The notes under the pieces were generated by a model. It worked only from the letters and a program-made list of their open reading frames with translations. It was not told where the DNA came from and made no database searches. Below, piece after piece: positions 1 to 7,788 of a stretch of 64,000 bases of DNA (position 1 is its first letter; every line of letters starts with the position of its first letter). The translations under genes and the position numbers were made by a program. The DNA comes from a bacterium. GTDB taxonomy: Bacteria; Elusimicrobiota; Elusimicrobia; Elusimicrobiales; UBA9959. Where the stretch lies: NCBI GenBank assembly GCA_021786295.1, contig JAJYNO010000026.1:124001-188000 (forward strand). The letters run 5' to 3'.

Positions 1-2580
1 TACTCCGCGGCCGAGGTGGTGGGCAGGGCCACGCCGGAGCTCGTACACCTGAAAGAGGAGATCGAGACCAGGGGCAGGGAGCTCTCCGCCTCGCTGGGGC
101 GGGAGGTCAGGGGCTTCGACGTCTTCGTGGAACTGGCGCGCGCCGGAGGACACGAGAGGCGCGAGTGGACCTACGTCCGCAAGGACGGCGCGAAGGTCCC
201 GGTGGAGCTGGTGGTCACAGGCGTCAAGGACCATTCAGGCCGGATGACCGGTTTCCTCGGGCTGGCCACGGATATCAGCTCCCGCAAGGAGTCCCAGCTT
301 CAAATGAGCAAGCTCTCCACCGCGGTGAAGTCCAGCCCCACGTCGATAGTCATCACCGGCAGGGACGGGGCTATCGAGTACGTCAACCCGAAATTCCTGG
401 AGCTTACGGGCTACGCGGAGAGCGAGCTCATCGGCCAGAACCCGCGCCTTATAGCCTCCGGCAGGACCCCCAGGAGCGTCTACAAAGAGCTCTGGGACAC
501 GCTGCTCTCCGGCCGGGACTGGCACGGCGAACTGCTGAACCGCAAGAAGAACGGGGAGCTTTTCTGGGAACACGCGGCCATCTCGCCCGTAAAGGACCCG
601 GCAGGGAATATAACCAATTTCGTCGCGGTGAAGGTGGACATCACCGACCGCAGGCTGGCCCAGGAGGAGATGGAAAAAGCTCGCGACGCGGCGGTGGAGC
701 TGGCCGGGCTGAAGTCGGAGTTCCTCGCCAACATGAGCCACGAGATCCGCACCCCGATGAACGCGATCATCGGCATGACGGGACTGCTGCTGGGCACGGA
801 GCTCTCTCCCCGTCAGCGCGAATACGCCGGCACCATAAGCTCAGCCGGAGAATCGCTGCTGGACATAATCAACGACATACTGGACTTCTCGAAGATAGAG
901 TCCGGCAGGCTGCAGCTGGAGACGGCAGAATTCGGTCTGCGCGAGACAGTGGAAAGCACGCTGGACCTGCTCGCCCAGCGCGCCCAGGCCAAAGGCCTGG
1001 AACTGGCGTCTTTCGTCGAGGAGGCGGTGCCGGACTCGCTGCGCGGCGATCCGGGCCGCTTGCGGCAGATACTGGTCAACCTGGTCGGCAACGCGGTAAA
1101 GTTCACCGATAAAGGCGAGGTACTGGCGACCGTTTCCTCCGCCGGAGCCTCGGCGGACGGGGTGACGCTGCTTTTTTCGGTGAGGGATACCGGTATAGGC
1201 ATAGCGCCGGGAGCGGGCAGGAACCTCTTCCAGGCCTTCACCCAGGCAGACGCCTCCACCACCCGCAAATACGGCGGCACGGGACTCGGCCTGTCGATCT
1301 GCAAGAAGCTGACGGAGATGATGGGCGGCGAGATAGGCTTCTCCAGCGAGCCTGGAAAAGGCTCGGAGTTCTGGTTCAGGCTGCCGTTCGGCAGGGCCGC
1401 CGGGCAGGCGGACAGCGGGACGCGCAGCGCCCTCGAAGGCCTGCGCGTCCTGGTGGTGGACGACAGCGGGGCCAGCCGGCGGATAGTGGAACATTATCTC
1501 GGCGCCTGGAAAATGGCCCCCTCCGGCGAGGCCTCCGGCGAAGCGGCCCTTGCCGCCCTGCGCGGCGCGGTCGCCGAAGGCCGCCCCTTCCGCCTGGCCG
1601 TGGTGGACATGGTGATGCCGGGCGTGGACGGAGCCGCGCTGGCCCGGAAGATAAAAGAGGACCCATCGGCCGGAGGTCCGGGAATAGTCCTGCTTGCCCC
1701 GCTGGGACTGGATCTTTCCGGCGAAGAACTGGACGCGGGCGGGATCTCAGCCTGCATACACAAGCCGGTGAAAAACGCCCTGCTCCGCGGCGCCCTCGAA
1801 GCCGCGCTGAAAGGGGCCAGCGGCGAGGAGAGAGGAGCGGAGCAGCCTAAGGACGCGGCGGCCCGCAAATATTTCAGGGTGCTGGTGGCCGAGGACAATA
1901 CCGTAAACCAGAAGGTGGCGCTGAACCAGTTGGAGCGCCTCGGCTACGAGGCGGACGTGGCGGCCAACGGGCTGGAGGCGGTGGAGGCGGTCAGGACCCG
2001 CCCCTACGACCTGGTGCTGATGGACTGCCAGATGCCGGAGATGGACGGCTTCCAGGCCGCGGCCGAGATACGCAGACTGCAGGCGGAGGACCAGCGGCGC
2101 ACGCCGATAGTGGCAATGACGGCCAACGCGCTTAAGGGCGACCAGGAAAAATGCCTGGCCGCCGGCATGGACGGCTATATCCCGAAGCCGGTCCGTATCG
2201 AGAAGCTGGCCGAGACCATGAAGCGCTGGGACGCCCCGCTCGATCCCTTCACGCTGAAGGAGCTGAAAGAGGCGGGAGGCAGGGGCGACCCAGGGCTCCT
2301 CTCGGACCTGGCCGAGGCCTACCTGAAGGACCTCAGGGCGCGCCTGGAGGCGATAGTCTCCGCCGCGGCCGCCGGCGACGGGGAGGAGCTGCGCAAGGCC
2401 GCCCACTCGCTCAAAGGAAGCAGCGCCAACCTCGGCGCGCGCCGCATGCAGAAACTCTGCGATATGCTGGAGCAGGCCGGCGCCTCCGGCGACCTGCGCA
2501 GGACAGGGGAACTCCTGGCGGCGCTGGCGGCCGCCGCCCGCGAGACGGCGCCGGCCCTGGCCGCGCTGATACAAGGATGA
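1..2580 (+). CDS. Hybrid sensor histidine kinase (PAS-PAS-HisKA-HATPase-REC-REC-Hpt), 5' partial
   Basis: The reading frame is open from the first base, so the N-terminus lies outside the window; 859 codons are visible. In order: the end of a PAS/PAC domain (to about residue 95), a second PAS/PAC (about 105-220), HisKA with SHEIRTPMN (phospho-acceptor His at visible residue 247), HATPase_c (N-box NLVGNAVKFTD about 360; DTGIGI; GGTGLGLSI about 425), receiver 1 (Asp536 in VVDMVMPG), receiver 2 (VAEDN; Asp675 in LMDCQMPEMDG) and a C-terminal Hpt (His802 in AAHSLKGSS). This is a complete internal phosphorelay of the BarA/LuxQ architecture. No transmembrane segment is visible, so the input may be cytosolic or encoded upstream. 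A TauE-type exporter follows after 29 nt and may be co-transcribed. The partner output regulator is not in the window. Confidence 0.93.
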   Translation, partial: YSAAEVVGRATPELVHLKEEIETRGRELSASLGREVRGFDVFVELARAGGHERREWTYVRKDGAKVPVELVVTGVKDHSGRMTGFLGLATDISSRKESQLQMSKLSTAVKSSPTSIVITGRDGAIEYVNPKFLELTGYAESELIGQNPRLIASGRTPRSVYKELWDTLLSGRDWHGELLNRKKNGELFWEHAAISPVKDPAGNITNFVAVKVDITDRRLAQEEMEKARDAAVELAGLKSEFLANMSHEIRTPMNAIIGMTGLLLGTELSPRQREYAGTISSAGESLLDIINDILDFSKIESGRLQLETAEFGLRETVESTLDLLAQRAQAKGLELASFVEEAVPDSLRGDPGRLRQILVNLVGNAVKFTDKGEVLATVSSAGASADGVTLLFSVRDTGIGIAPGAGRNLFQAFTQADASTTRKYGGTGLGLSICKKLTEMMGGEIGFSSEPGKGSEFWFRLPFGRAAGQADSGTRSALEGLRVLVVDDSGASRRIVEHYLGAWKMAPSGEASGEAALAALRGAVAEGRPFRLAVVDMVMPGVDGAALARKIKEDPSAGGPGIVLLAPLGLDLSGEELDAGGISACIHKPVKNALLRGALEAALKGASGEERGAEQPKDAAARKYFRVLVAEDNTVNQKVALNQLERLGYEADVAANGLEAVEAVRTRPYDLVLMDCQMPEMDGFQAAAEIRRLQAEDQRRTPIVAMTANALKGDQEKCLAAGMDGYIPKPVRIEKLAETMKRWDAPLDPFTLKELKEAGGRGDPGLLSDLAEAYLKDLRARLEAIVSAAAAGDGEELRKAAHSLKGSSANLGARRMQKLCDMLEQAGASGDLRRTGELLAALAAAARETAPALAALIQG

Positions 2581-2609
2581 GAGGCTCCCGGCCCGGGCGG
2601 ACATAGGAC

Positions 2610-3383
2610 ATGCATATGCTGCACTCCGCGCAAGCCCTGCTGCCGCTGGCCTCCCTGGTCTTCCTGGCCGGCTTCGTGGATTCCATCGCCGGCGGCGGCG
2701 GGCTGATAACCCTGCCCGCCTATCTGGCCCACGGCCTGGACCCGGCGCTGCTGCTGGGGACCAACAAGCTCTCCTCCGCGATGGGCACCTCGGTGGCCGC
2801 CGCGAAGCTGATAAAGGAGGCGCGCTTCGGCTGGGACTTCCTGTTCATCCTCGCAGTGCTGGCGGCCGGCGGCTCGTACCTGGGGGCCCGCGCCATCTCG
2901 CTGGTCCCGCCGGAAACGATACGCTACCTGCTGCTGGTGCTCCTGCCGCCGGTGGCCGTCTTCCTCGGCGCCAGGAAGACCTTCGGCCTTGCCGACACCA
3001 GCTCGGCCTACCCGGAGTGGAAGCTGCTGCGCCGTTCCGGCGGTCTGGCCTTCTTCGTGAGCGTCTACGACGGGCTTCTGGGCCCCGGAACGGGCACCTT
3101 CCTGGCGGTGGGTTTCGCCAGGCTCTGCGGCTACGACCTGCTGCGCTCCACGGCGCTGGCCAAGCTGCTGAACCTGGTCTCGAATCTCTCCGCTCTGGCC
3201 ACGTTCCTGTGGCTGGGGAGGGCCGATGTGCGGCTGGGCCTGGCCATGGGCGCGGCGGGGATGGCGGGCAACTTCGCCGGCTCGCACGTGGCGCTGAAGA
3301 AGGGCGCCTGGGTGATACGCCCGATGCTGTTCCTGGTCTCCGCGGCGCTGCTGGCCAGGATAGCCTGGACCATGCTGGGCTAG
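2610..3383 (+). CDS. TauE/SafE-family membrane transporter (putative sulfite/organosulfonate exporter)
   Basis: The 257-aa hydrophobic protein has about eight predicted membrane segments. The family hallmark lies near the N-terminus: GFVDSIAGGGGL followed by LLGTNKLSSAMGTS. The second half repeats the fold (VSVYDGLLGPGTG, then LLNLVSNLSAL), typical of the TauE/SafE duplication. Members export sulfite, sulfoacetate or related anions across the inner membrane, but the substrate cannot be read from sequence. It starts 29 nt after the histidine kinase. The Shine-Dalgarno site is weak, and a second in-frame ATG lies two codons downstream. It ends 7 nt from the convergent pgeF gene, with no clear terminator between them. 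Confidence 0.85.
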   Translation: MHMLHSAQALLPLASLVFLAGFVDSIAGGGGLITLPAYLAHGLDPALLLGTNKLSSAMGTSVAAAKLIKEARFGWDFLFILAVLAAGGSYLGARAISLVPPETIRYLLLVLLPPVAVFLGARKTFGLADTSSAYPEWKLLRRSGGLAFFVSVYDGLLGPGTGTFLAVGFARLCGYDLLRSTALAKLLNLVSNLSALATFLWLGRADVRLGLAMGAAGMAGNFAGSHVALKKGAWVIRPMLFLVSAALLARIAWTMLG

Positions 3384-3390
3384 CCGGCCG

Positions 3391-4170
3391 TCACTTCAGC
3401 ATGGCCAGCAGACCGAAGCGCCCCGTCCCCTCCCCGTCCCTGCGCCAGGAATAGAACAGTTCCTTTTCCGAGTACGTGCAGAGGTGCATGGACTCGTAGC
3501 GCCCCACGCCGAGAGACTCGAGCCTCTGCCTCAGCAGCTCGCGCAGGCTGAAGAAGTGGCGGCCTTCTTTCAGCATCAGGAAGGGCCGGTCGGCCCCGGC
3601 GGGGTAGAAGGATTTGAGGACCTTCAGGAAATCCTCCCTGACCGGGTAGTTGGCCGCCGAGATCATCGGCGAAACCCCGGCCGAGACGTCGCCCGGCTCG
3701 GTGCCGAAGTTCAGCCTCATCACGTCCAGGACCGCGCCGTACACGTCCAGCAGCGCGCCGCGCCAGCCGCTGTGCGCCACCGCCGCCGCCCTGTGGACGC
3801 GGTCGTAGAAGACCGTGAGCGCGCAGTCCGCGGACACGGCCAGCAGCGGAACGCCAGGCTCCCCCGTGACCAGCGCGTCGGTGTTCTCGGCCGGCGCCCC
3901 TCCGGCGCGGACCACGGCCACGTTGGCGGTATGGCGCTGGCGCATGCGCGCCAGCCTGCCGGGCTCCGCCCCCAGCGCGGCGCAGAAAAGGGCCAGATTG
4001 CGCTCCACGTTCTCAGGCGAGTCGCCGGACTCTGACCCCAGGTTGAGCCCCGCGTACCCGCCGGCGCTCGAGCCTCCTGCCCTGGTGGAAACGGCGCACT
4101 CCAGTCCCGGTTCGTCCCTGAAGACGTCGAACCGCAGCAGTTTCAGACCGTTCCGCTCTTCAGTGTGCAT
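3391..4170 (-). CDS. pgeF: Peptidoglycan editing factor PgeF / laccase-domain (DUF152, YfiH) protein
   Basis: The 259-aa protein has the YfiH/PgeF metal-site motifs in order: RQRHTANV (His ligand; most homologues have xVHGxxV), SADCAL (Cys ligand) and VAHSGWRG (second His). It also has the family N-terminal STRAGG...NLG and the late SPMIS (usually GPxIG) region. Family members are cytosolic. They have been described both as editing L-Ser misincorporation in peptidoglycan precursors and as acting on purine nucleosides. The start is ATG behind a GGGGGA stretch. It is divergent from the GNAT gene across 40 bp. Confidence 0.85.
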   Translation of the reverse strand: MHTEERNGLKLLRFDVFRDEPGLECAVSTRAGGSSAGGYAGLNLGSESGDSPENVERNLALFCAALGAEPGRLARMRQRHTANVAVVRAGGAPAENTDALVTGEPGVPLLAVSADCALTVFYDRVHRAAAVAHSGWRGALLDVYGAVLDVMRLNFGTEPGDVSAGVSPMISAANYPVREDFLKVLKSFYPAGADRPFLMLKEGRHFFSLRELLRQRLESLGVGRYESMHLCTYSEKELFYSWRRDGEGTGRFGLLAMLK

Positions 4171-4195
4171 TTTTCCCCCGACGCCCGCTATTTGT

Positions 4196-4201
4196 TATCA
4201 T
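4196..4201 (+). promoter_or_regulatory. -10 element (TATCAT) of the GNAT/DUF2156 pair
   Basis: TATCAT sits 9 nt before the ATG at 4211 and no Shine-Dalgarno sequence lies between. Transcription starting about 7 nt after the hexamer would give an essentially leaderless mRNA. No convincing -35 box is seen. Confidence 0.45.
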
Positions 4202-4210
4202 CTAGTTAAG

Positions 4211-4636
4211 ATGACCGATCTCAAAGTCCGGCTGGTCCGCAGACCTTCCCCCCGGCTCCTGAAAGGCATTATAACACTTTACCGTTCGCACGGCTGGTGG
4301 AAGCCAGGCGACACCGCCGCGGGCCTGCGAGCCTCCATCGCGGGGAGCCACTGCTTCGCGGTCGCCGTCTCGGGCGGCAGGGTCATAGGCATAGGCAGGG
4401 CCATCAGCGACGGCGCCTCCGACGCCTACATCCAGGACATGGCGGTCCTGCCGGAGGCGCGCTCGGGCGGGGTCGGCACGGCGCTGCTCAAGGCCCTCAT
4501 GCACAGGCTCCGCCAAGACGGCATAACGTGGGTGGCGCTGATAGCCCAGGACAACTCGGCCTATTTCTACCGGAAATCCGGCTTCCGGACCCTGAAGCGC
4601 GCTCACCCGATGCTCTCGGCCAAGACCTATGTTTAA
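4211..4636 (+). CDS. GNAT-family N-acetyltransferase
   Basis: The 141-aa protein begins MTDLKVRLVRR. It contains the GNAT acetyl-CoA core: the beta4 strand DAYIQDMAVLPE, the pyrophosphate-binding loop EARSGGVGTALL (R/Q-x-x-G-x-G/A pattern) and the C-terminal NSAYFYRKSGFR strand. The acceptor substrate is unknown. The open frame extends further upstream (to 3815), but that part is antisense to pgeF and the promoter-like hexamer just before 4211 argues for this start. Its last 8 nt overlap the start of the DUF2156 gene, so the two are probably translated together. Confidence 0.85.
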   Translation: MTDLKVRLVRRPSPRLLKGIITLYRSHGWWKPGDTAAGLRASIAGSHCFAVAVSGGRVIGIGRAISDGASDAYIQDMAVLPEARSGGVGTALLKALMHRLRQDGITWVALIAQDNSAYFYRKSGFRTLKRAHPMLSAKTYV

Positions 4637-5534
4637 CCGCCTCAGGCCAGAGGACTACCAGACCCTCAGGCCGTATTTCGAGAAGCACCGCTACCCGCTC
4701 TGCGAGTATTCGCTGGCCTCGGCTATCGTCTGGAACCGCTGCCTCTACGAAGTGGGCTGGGCGGTGGACGGGGACCTGCTGCTGCTGGCGGAGACCGACC
4801 TGCAGCCGCCCTCGGCCAAACGCCTGCTGATGCCGCTGCCGCTGCCTTTCAGGGAGCTCACCCCCGCAGAGCTGGCCGGCATAGCGGCCCGCCACCGCCA
4901 CACGCGCTACTATTACGTGCCGCAGGACTACCGCGAGCGCAACGCCGCCGAGCTGGAAAAGTTCTTTACGGTGGACGAGCAGCCGGGCTACATGGACTAC
5001 ATCTACAGCACCGCCGACATGGCCCAGCTCTCCGGGCACAAGTATTCCAAGAAAAGGAACCTGATCTCGCAGTTCTCCAAACAGACCGCGGCGGCCAGGA
5101 AGGTGAAAGTGGAGCGCCTTACGCCGGCCAACAACGGGGCCTGTCTGAACCTGCTGGACCGCTGGGCCAGGGACCCCGAGGCCGGCGCGCATCTGGACAT
5201 GCTGAACTGCGAGCGCAAGGCCATCATAAACGGCCTCAGGAATTTCAGGGAGCTGGAGCTTTCCGGAGTGCTGGTGCGCCTGGACCGGGAGATCTGCGGC
5301 TTCGCCTTCGGTTCGCGGCTTTCGGACGGCGTCTTCGTGCTGAACTTCGAAAAGGCCCTGGACAACGTGAAGGGGCTCTACCAGTTCCTGGACAACGAGC
5401 TGGCCAGGCACCTGCCCCCCGGCTACTCGTTCATTAACAAGGAAAGCGACCTCTGCAAGCCCGGCCTGGCCAAGGCCAAGGAATCCTACTACCCCGCCTT
5501 CAGGATAAGGTCCTACACGCTCACGCTGAAGTGA
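4629..5534 (+). CDS. DUF2156 (LPG-synthase C-terminal-like) protein
   Basis: The 301-aa protein shows the DUF2156 / phosphatidylglycerol lysyltransferase C-terminal signature: SGHKYSKKRNLISQFSK in the middle, and in the second half LDREICGFAFGSRL and VLNFEKALDNVKGLYQFLDNE, which resemble an acyltransferase-fold GNAT repeat. Characterised relatives transfer aminoacyl groups from tRNA to lipids. This stand-alone, soluble form lacks the membrane flippase half, so its true substrate is uncertain. It overlaps the upstream GNAT gene by 8 nt. It ends 12 nt from the convergent M14 peptidase. Confidence 0.82.
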   Translation: MFNRLRPEDYQTLRPYFEKHRYPLCEYSLASAIVWNRCLYEVGWAVDGDLLLLAETDLQPPSAKRLLMPLPLPFRELTPAELAGIAARHRHTRYYYVPQDYRERNAAELEKFFTVDEQPGYMDYIYSTADMAQLSGHKYSKKRNLISQFSKQTAAARKVKVERLTPANNGACLNLLDRWARDPEAGAHLDMLNCERKAIINGLRNFRELELSGVLVRLDREICGFAFGSRLSDGVFVLNFEKALDNVKGLYQFLDNELARHLPPGYSFINKESDLCKPGLAKAKESYYPAFRIRSYTLTLK

Positions 5535-5546
5535 CCCCGCCGGCCG

Positions 5547-6833
5547 CTACTGGTAGGGGTTCGCCGTCATGCTGAGCAGGTAGACGGCCGCCTTCACGTT
5601 GCGGTCCACCGTGCCCTTGATGACGGCAGGACCGGGATAGAAGCCGTCTCCTTCCAGCTCCACCGTGAAGGCCAGCACCTTGTCGGTGGCGTAGGCCCAA
5701 TCGCAGGAATCTCCGGTGGCTATATAAAGGGCGCTGGATTTCTCGGCGGTGTAGCCGGTCAGCTTTGCCATCTGGTCCGCTATCTTGACCAGGGCGGCCT
5801 TGTCCCTGGGGTCGGCCACGTCCTCGTCGCTGCCGCCGTAGGGATACAGGATCTCGCTGGCGTAGGAGTGATAGCTGATATGGGTCTTTATGTTCTTGTG
5901 CGCCAGGAAGAAGTCGCGGATGTCCCGGCTCTCCGGCTCGGAGAAAGCCTTGGGCCCGCAGTAGGTGTCCGACGGAGGATAGTGCGAGGCCCCCTCCCGG
6001 CACCACCAGGAATCGAAGTTGCGGTTCAGGTCCACTCCGAAGGAGCCGTCGGAGTTCTTCTCCATGTTCTTGCGGAAGTACTGGTACTGGCCGTCCTTGA
6101 TGTCGTACTCCACCCCGTCCGGGTTGGCCATCGGGATGATGAAGATGTCCAGCGTGGAGATATAGTTTTTGATCTCAGGATCGTTGCGGTGGTCCATCAG
6201 CCAGGACGCGAACAGGAGCGGCACCTCGTCGGCCAGGTGCTCCCGGGCGTGGATGTTCCCCATGAAGAAGGCGCCTGGCTTGTCGCTGGGGCCGTTCCCC
6301 TTGACGCTGGTATTGACGCGCAGGCACCAGATGTCCCGGCCCTGCACGGTCTTGCCGATGGAGAAGACCGAGGCTATATCCGGGTTCTTGGCCGCCAGCT
6401 GCCTGAGCAGGTCGGTGGTCTCCTGGTAGTTGTGGTAGACGGCGTCGGCCTGGGGGAAATCCCGGGAGACCCCGGAAGAGTAGTCCGCGAGAGGCCGGCT
6501 GCTGAGCACACTTACGGCCCTGGAAGAGAGGCGGTCCAGCAGGGCCTTGTCCGCTATGCCGGAGACGGTCCGTCTGTCCTTGCTGACCACCACTATATCG
6601 AAGCCCTCCTCAAGCAGGCGGGTGCGCGAGCGCTTATCCGGCGCCGCTATGGTGACCCAGTAACGCCCGTCGGCCCGCTGTCCCGGGACGGCCTTGGGGG
6701 CCGGCGCCGGCGCGGCTGGAGGCGGGGCCGATATCTGCTCCAGGAGCTGGGCATAGGATGAAGAGGAAGCGGCCGCCAGCGAGGGCAGAACAGAAAGCGA
6801 GGCTAGGATCAGCGGCACCAGTATCTTTTTCAT
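5547..6833 (-). CDS. Secreted zinc carboxypeptidase (peptidase M14)
   Basis: The 428-aa protein begins with a clear signal peptide (MKKILVPLILASLSVLPSLAAA), then a propeptide-like region to about residue 120. The catalytic M14 domain follows, with zinc ligands in GNIHAREH (His195, Glu198) and His322 of HISYHS, the substrate-binding DLNRNF motif, and the catalytic Glu392 in FTVELEGD. It should hydrolyse C-terminal residues of peptides outside the inner membrane. The start is supported by GGAGAG about 10 nt upstream. A long AT-rich stretch (6863-6885) upstream probably holds its promoter. It is not linked to an operon. Confidence 0.93.
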   Translation of the reverse strand: MKKILVPLILASLSVLPSLAAASSSSYAQLLEQISAPPPAAPAPAPKAVPGQRADGRYWVTIAAPDKRSRTRLLEEGFDIVVVSKDRRTVSGIADKALLDRLSSRAVSVLSSRPLADYSSGVSRDFPQADAVYHNYQETTDLLRQLAAKNPDIASVFSIGKTVQGRDIWCLRVNTSVKGNGPSDKPGAFFMGNIHAREHLADEVPLLFASWLMDHRNDPEIKNYISTLDIFIIPMANPDGVEYDIKDGQYQYFRKNMEKNSDGSFGVDLNRNFDSWWCREGASHYPPSDTYCGPKAFSEPESRDIRDFFLAHKNIKTHISYHSYASEILYPYGGSDEDVADPRDKAALVKIADQMAKLTGYTAEKSSALYIATGDSCDWAYATDKVLAFTVELEGDGFYPGPAVIKGTVDRNVKAAVYLLSMTANPYQ

Positions 6834-6930
6834 GTTGTCGATCTCTCCGCGAACTATTGATCTCGGTCAATATATATAAATTATGAGAGGAAACGCAAAT
6901 TTACTCAAGGCCAAAGGACCCACATGGGGG

Positions 6931-6946
6931 TAGGACTTAAGACCTA
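6931..6946. promoter_or_regulatory. 16-bp palindrome, operator-like (function unknown)
   Basis: TAGGACTTAAGACCTA is an inverted repeat with one mismatched pair, centred on the 6-bp palindrome CTTAAG. It lies in the 124-bp gap between the M14 gene (start 6833) and the end of the gene at 6958. A second small inverted repeat (GACCCACATGGGGGT) lies just beside it at about 6918-6932. It could be an operator for the M14 gene or part of the 3' structure of the 6958 transcript. Confidence 0.3.
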
Positions 6947-6957
6947 TATAGGCCGGA

Positions 6958-7572
6958 TCAAAAAAAAGGCTTCAGCCCCAGCGCCAGGTACCAGAGGCCG
7001 GCCAGCAGCAGCGTAAGGCGGCCTATCTCGTTAGCCCGGCTGCCCAGCCAGGGAGTACCGAGCATGACCGGCGCGGTGAAGAGCGTGGTGGCGGAGAAGA
7101 AACCGGTGAAGTAGACGAGACCTCTGGGCACGTCCGCAAGCTGGAGCAGGCGCATCAGCCCCGCTGCGAAGGGCGGGCAGACGTTTATTCCGGTGACGAA
7201 GCCGAGCAGCAGCGGGATGCGGCGGAACCAGGGGTTCAGGTCCGCCCTCAGCGGACAGGGGCCGCCGCCCCCGGAGACCCTGAAGACGGCCAGGAAAACC
7301 ATCAGGAGGCCGCAGGCCGCCATTCCGGCCGGCAGCGCCCACGCCGGCAGGGCGTAGCGGCCGGCCTCGCCGAGCGCGCTGGCCAGTACGGCGAAGAGGA
7401 GATAGGCGGCGAAGCGACCCCCGGTGAACTGCAGGAAGATGCCGAAATTGAACCACCAGGCCGTCTTCCCCTCCGCCAGCAGGTACGGGGCCAGCAGAGG
7501 CAGGCAGGAGGCAAGGCAGTAGAAGCCCGTGGAGAGGCCCAGCAAAAAGCCTTCCGAAAAAAGGGCCGGCAC
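6958..7572 (-). CDS. DsbD_2/CcdA-like membrane protein (sulfite exporter TauE/SafE-like superfamily)
   Basis: The 204-aa protein has six predicted membrane helices and the paired-cysteine pattern of the CcdA/DsbD membrane domain: GFYCLASCLPLL (Cys19, Cys23) in helix 1 and GINVCPPF in the second half. Such proteins pass reducing equivalents, or in related families metal ions or small solutes, across the inner membrane. I chose GTG at 7572, two bases after the stop of the Cys4 gene; the longer open frame to 7755 would run wholly over that gene. It is the last gene of the tight three-gene redox cluster 8922-6958. Confidence 0.72.
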   Translation of the reverse strand: MPALFSEGFLLGLSTGFYCLASCLPLLAPYLLAEGKTAWWFNFGIFLQFTGGRFAAYLLFAVLASALGEAGRYALPAWALPAGMAACGLLMVFLAVFRVSGGGGPCPLRADLNPWFRRIPLLLGFVTGINVCPPFAAGLMRLLQLADVPRGLVYFTGFFSATTLFTAPVMLGTPWLGSRANEIGRLTLLLAGLWYLALGLKPFF

Positions 7573-7574
7573 CG

Positions 7575-7769
7575 CTAGATAGTCACCGCCCTGTTGCAGC
7601 GCTTGCACCAGCCAGCGCCCTTGCCGAAGCTGTTCTTGCGGTTCAGCTGCACCGAAGCCTTGCAGCCCGGGCAGGACACCTCCATTCCGGCCAGGTCCAG
7701 CTTGGCGTAGTCCTTCTCGAATATTTCCCTGCTGGTATACCGCGGCTCCAGCCACTTTCCGTCTTTCAT
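7575..7769 (-). CDS. Small Cys4 zinc-ribbon-like protein
   Basis: This 64-aa protein has four cysteines in two knuckles, CPGC (33/36) and CKRC (55/58), spaced like a zinc ribbon or rubredoxin-type site. It has no signal peptide or membrane segment. It lies 19 nt after the polyferredoxin gene and 2 nt before the DsbD_2-like gene on the same strand, so it is very probably co-translated with them. Upstream GGAGGTGTAAG gives a strong ribosome site. I do not recognise the family; a metal-binding or electron-shuttle role is inference from the cysteines and neighbours. Confidence 0.75.
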   Translation of the reverse strand: MKDGKWLEPRYTSREIFEKDYAKLDLAGMEVSCPGCKASVQLNRKNSFGKGAGWCKRCNRAVTI

Positions 7770-7788
7770 CTTACACCTCCGTCGGGCT

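Noticed and set aside
7573-7755. Longer N-terminus for the CcdA-like protein
   Set aside because: It would overlap almost the whole Cys4 gene in another frame; the Gln/Gly-rich extension resembles no membrane protein.
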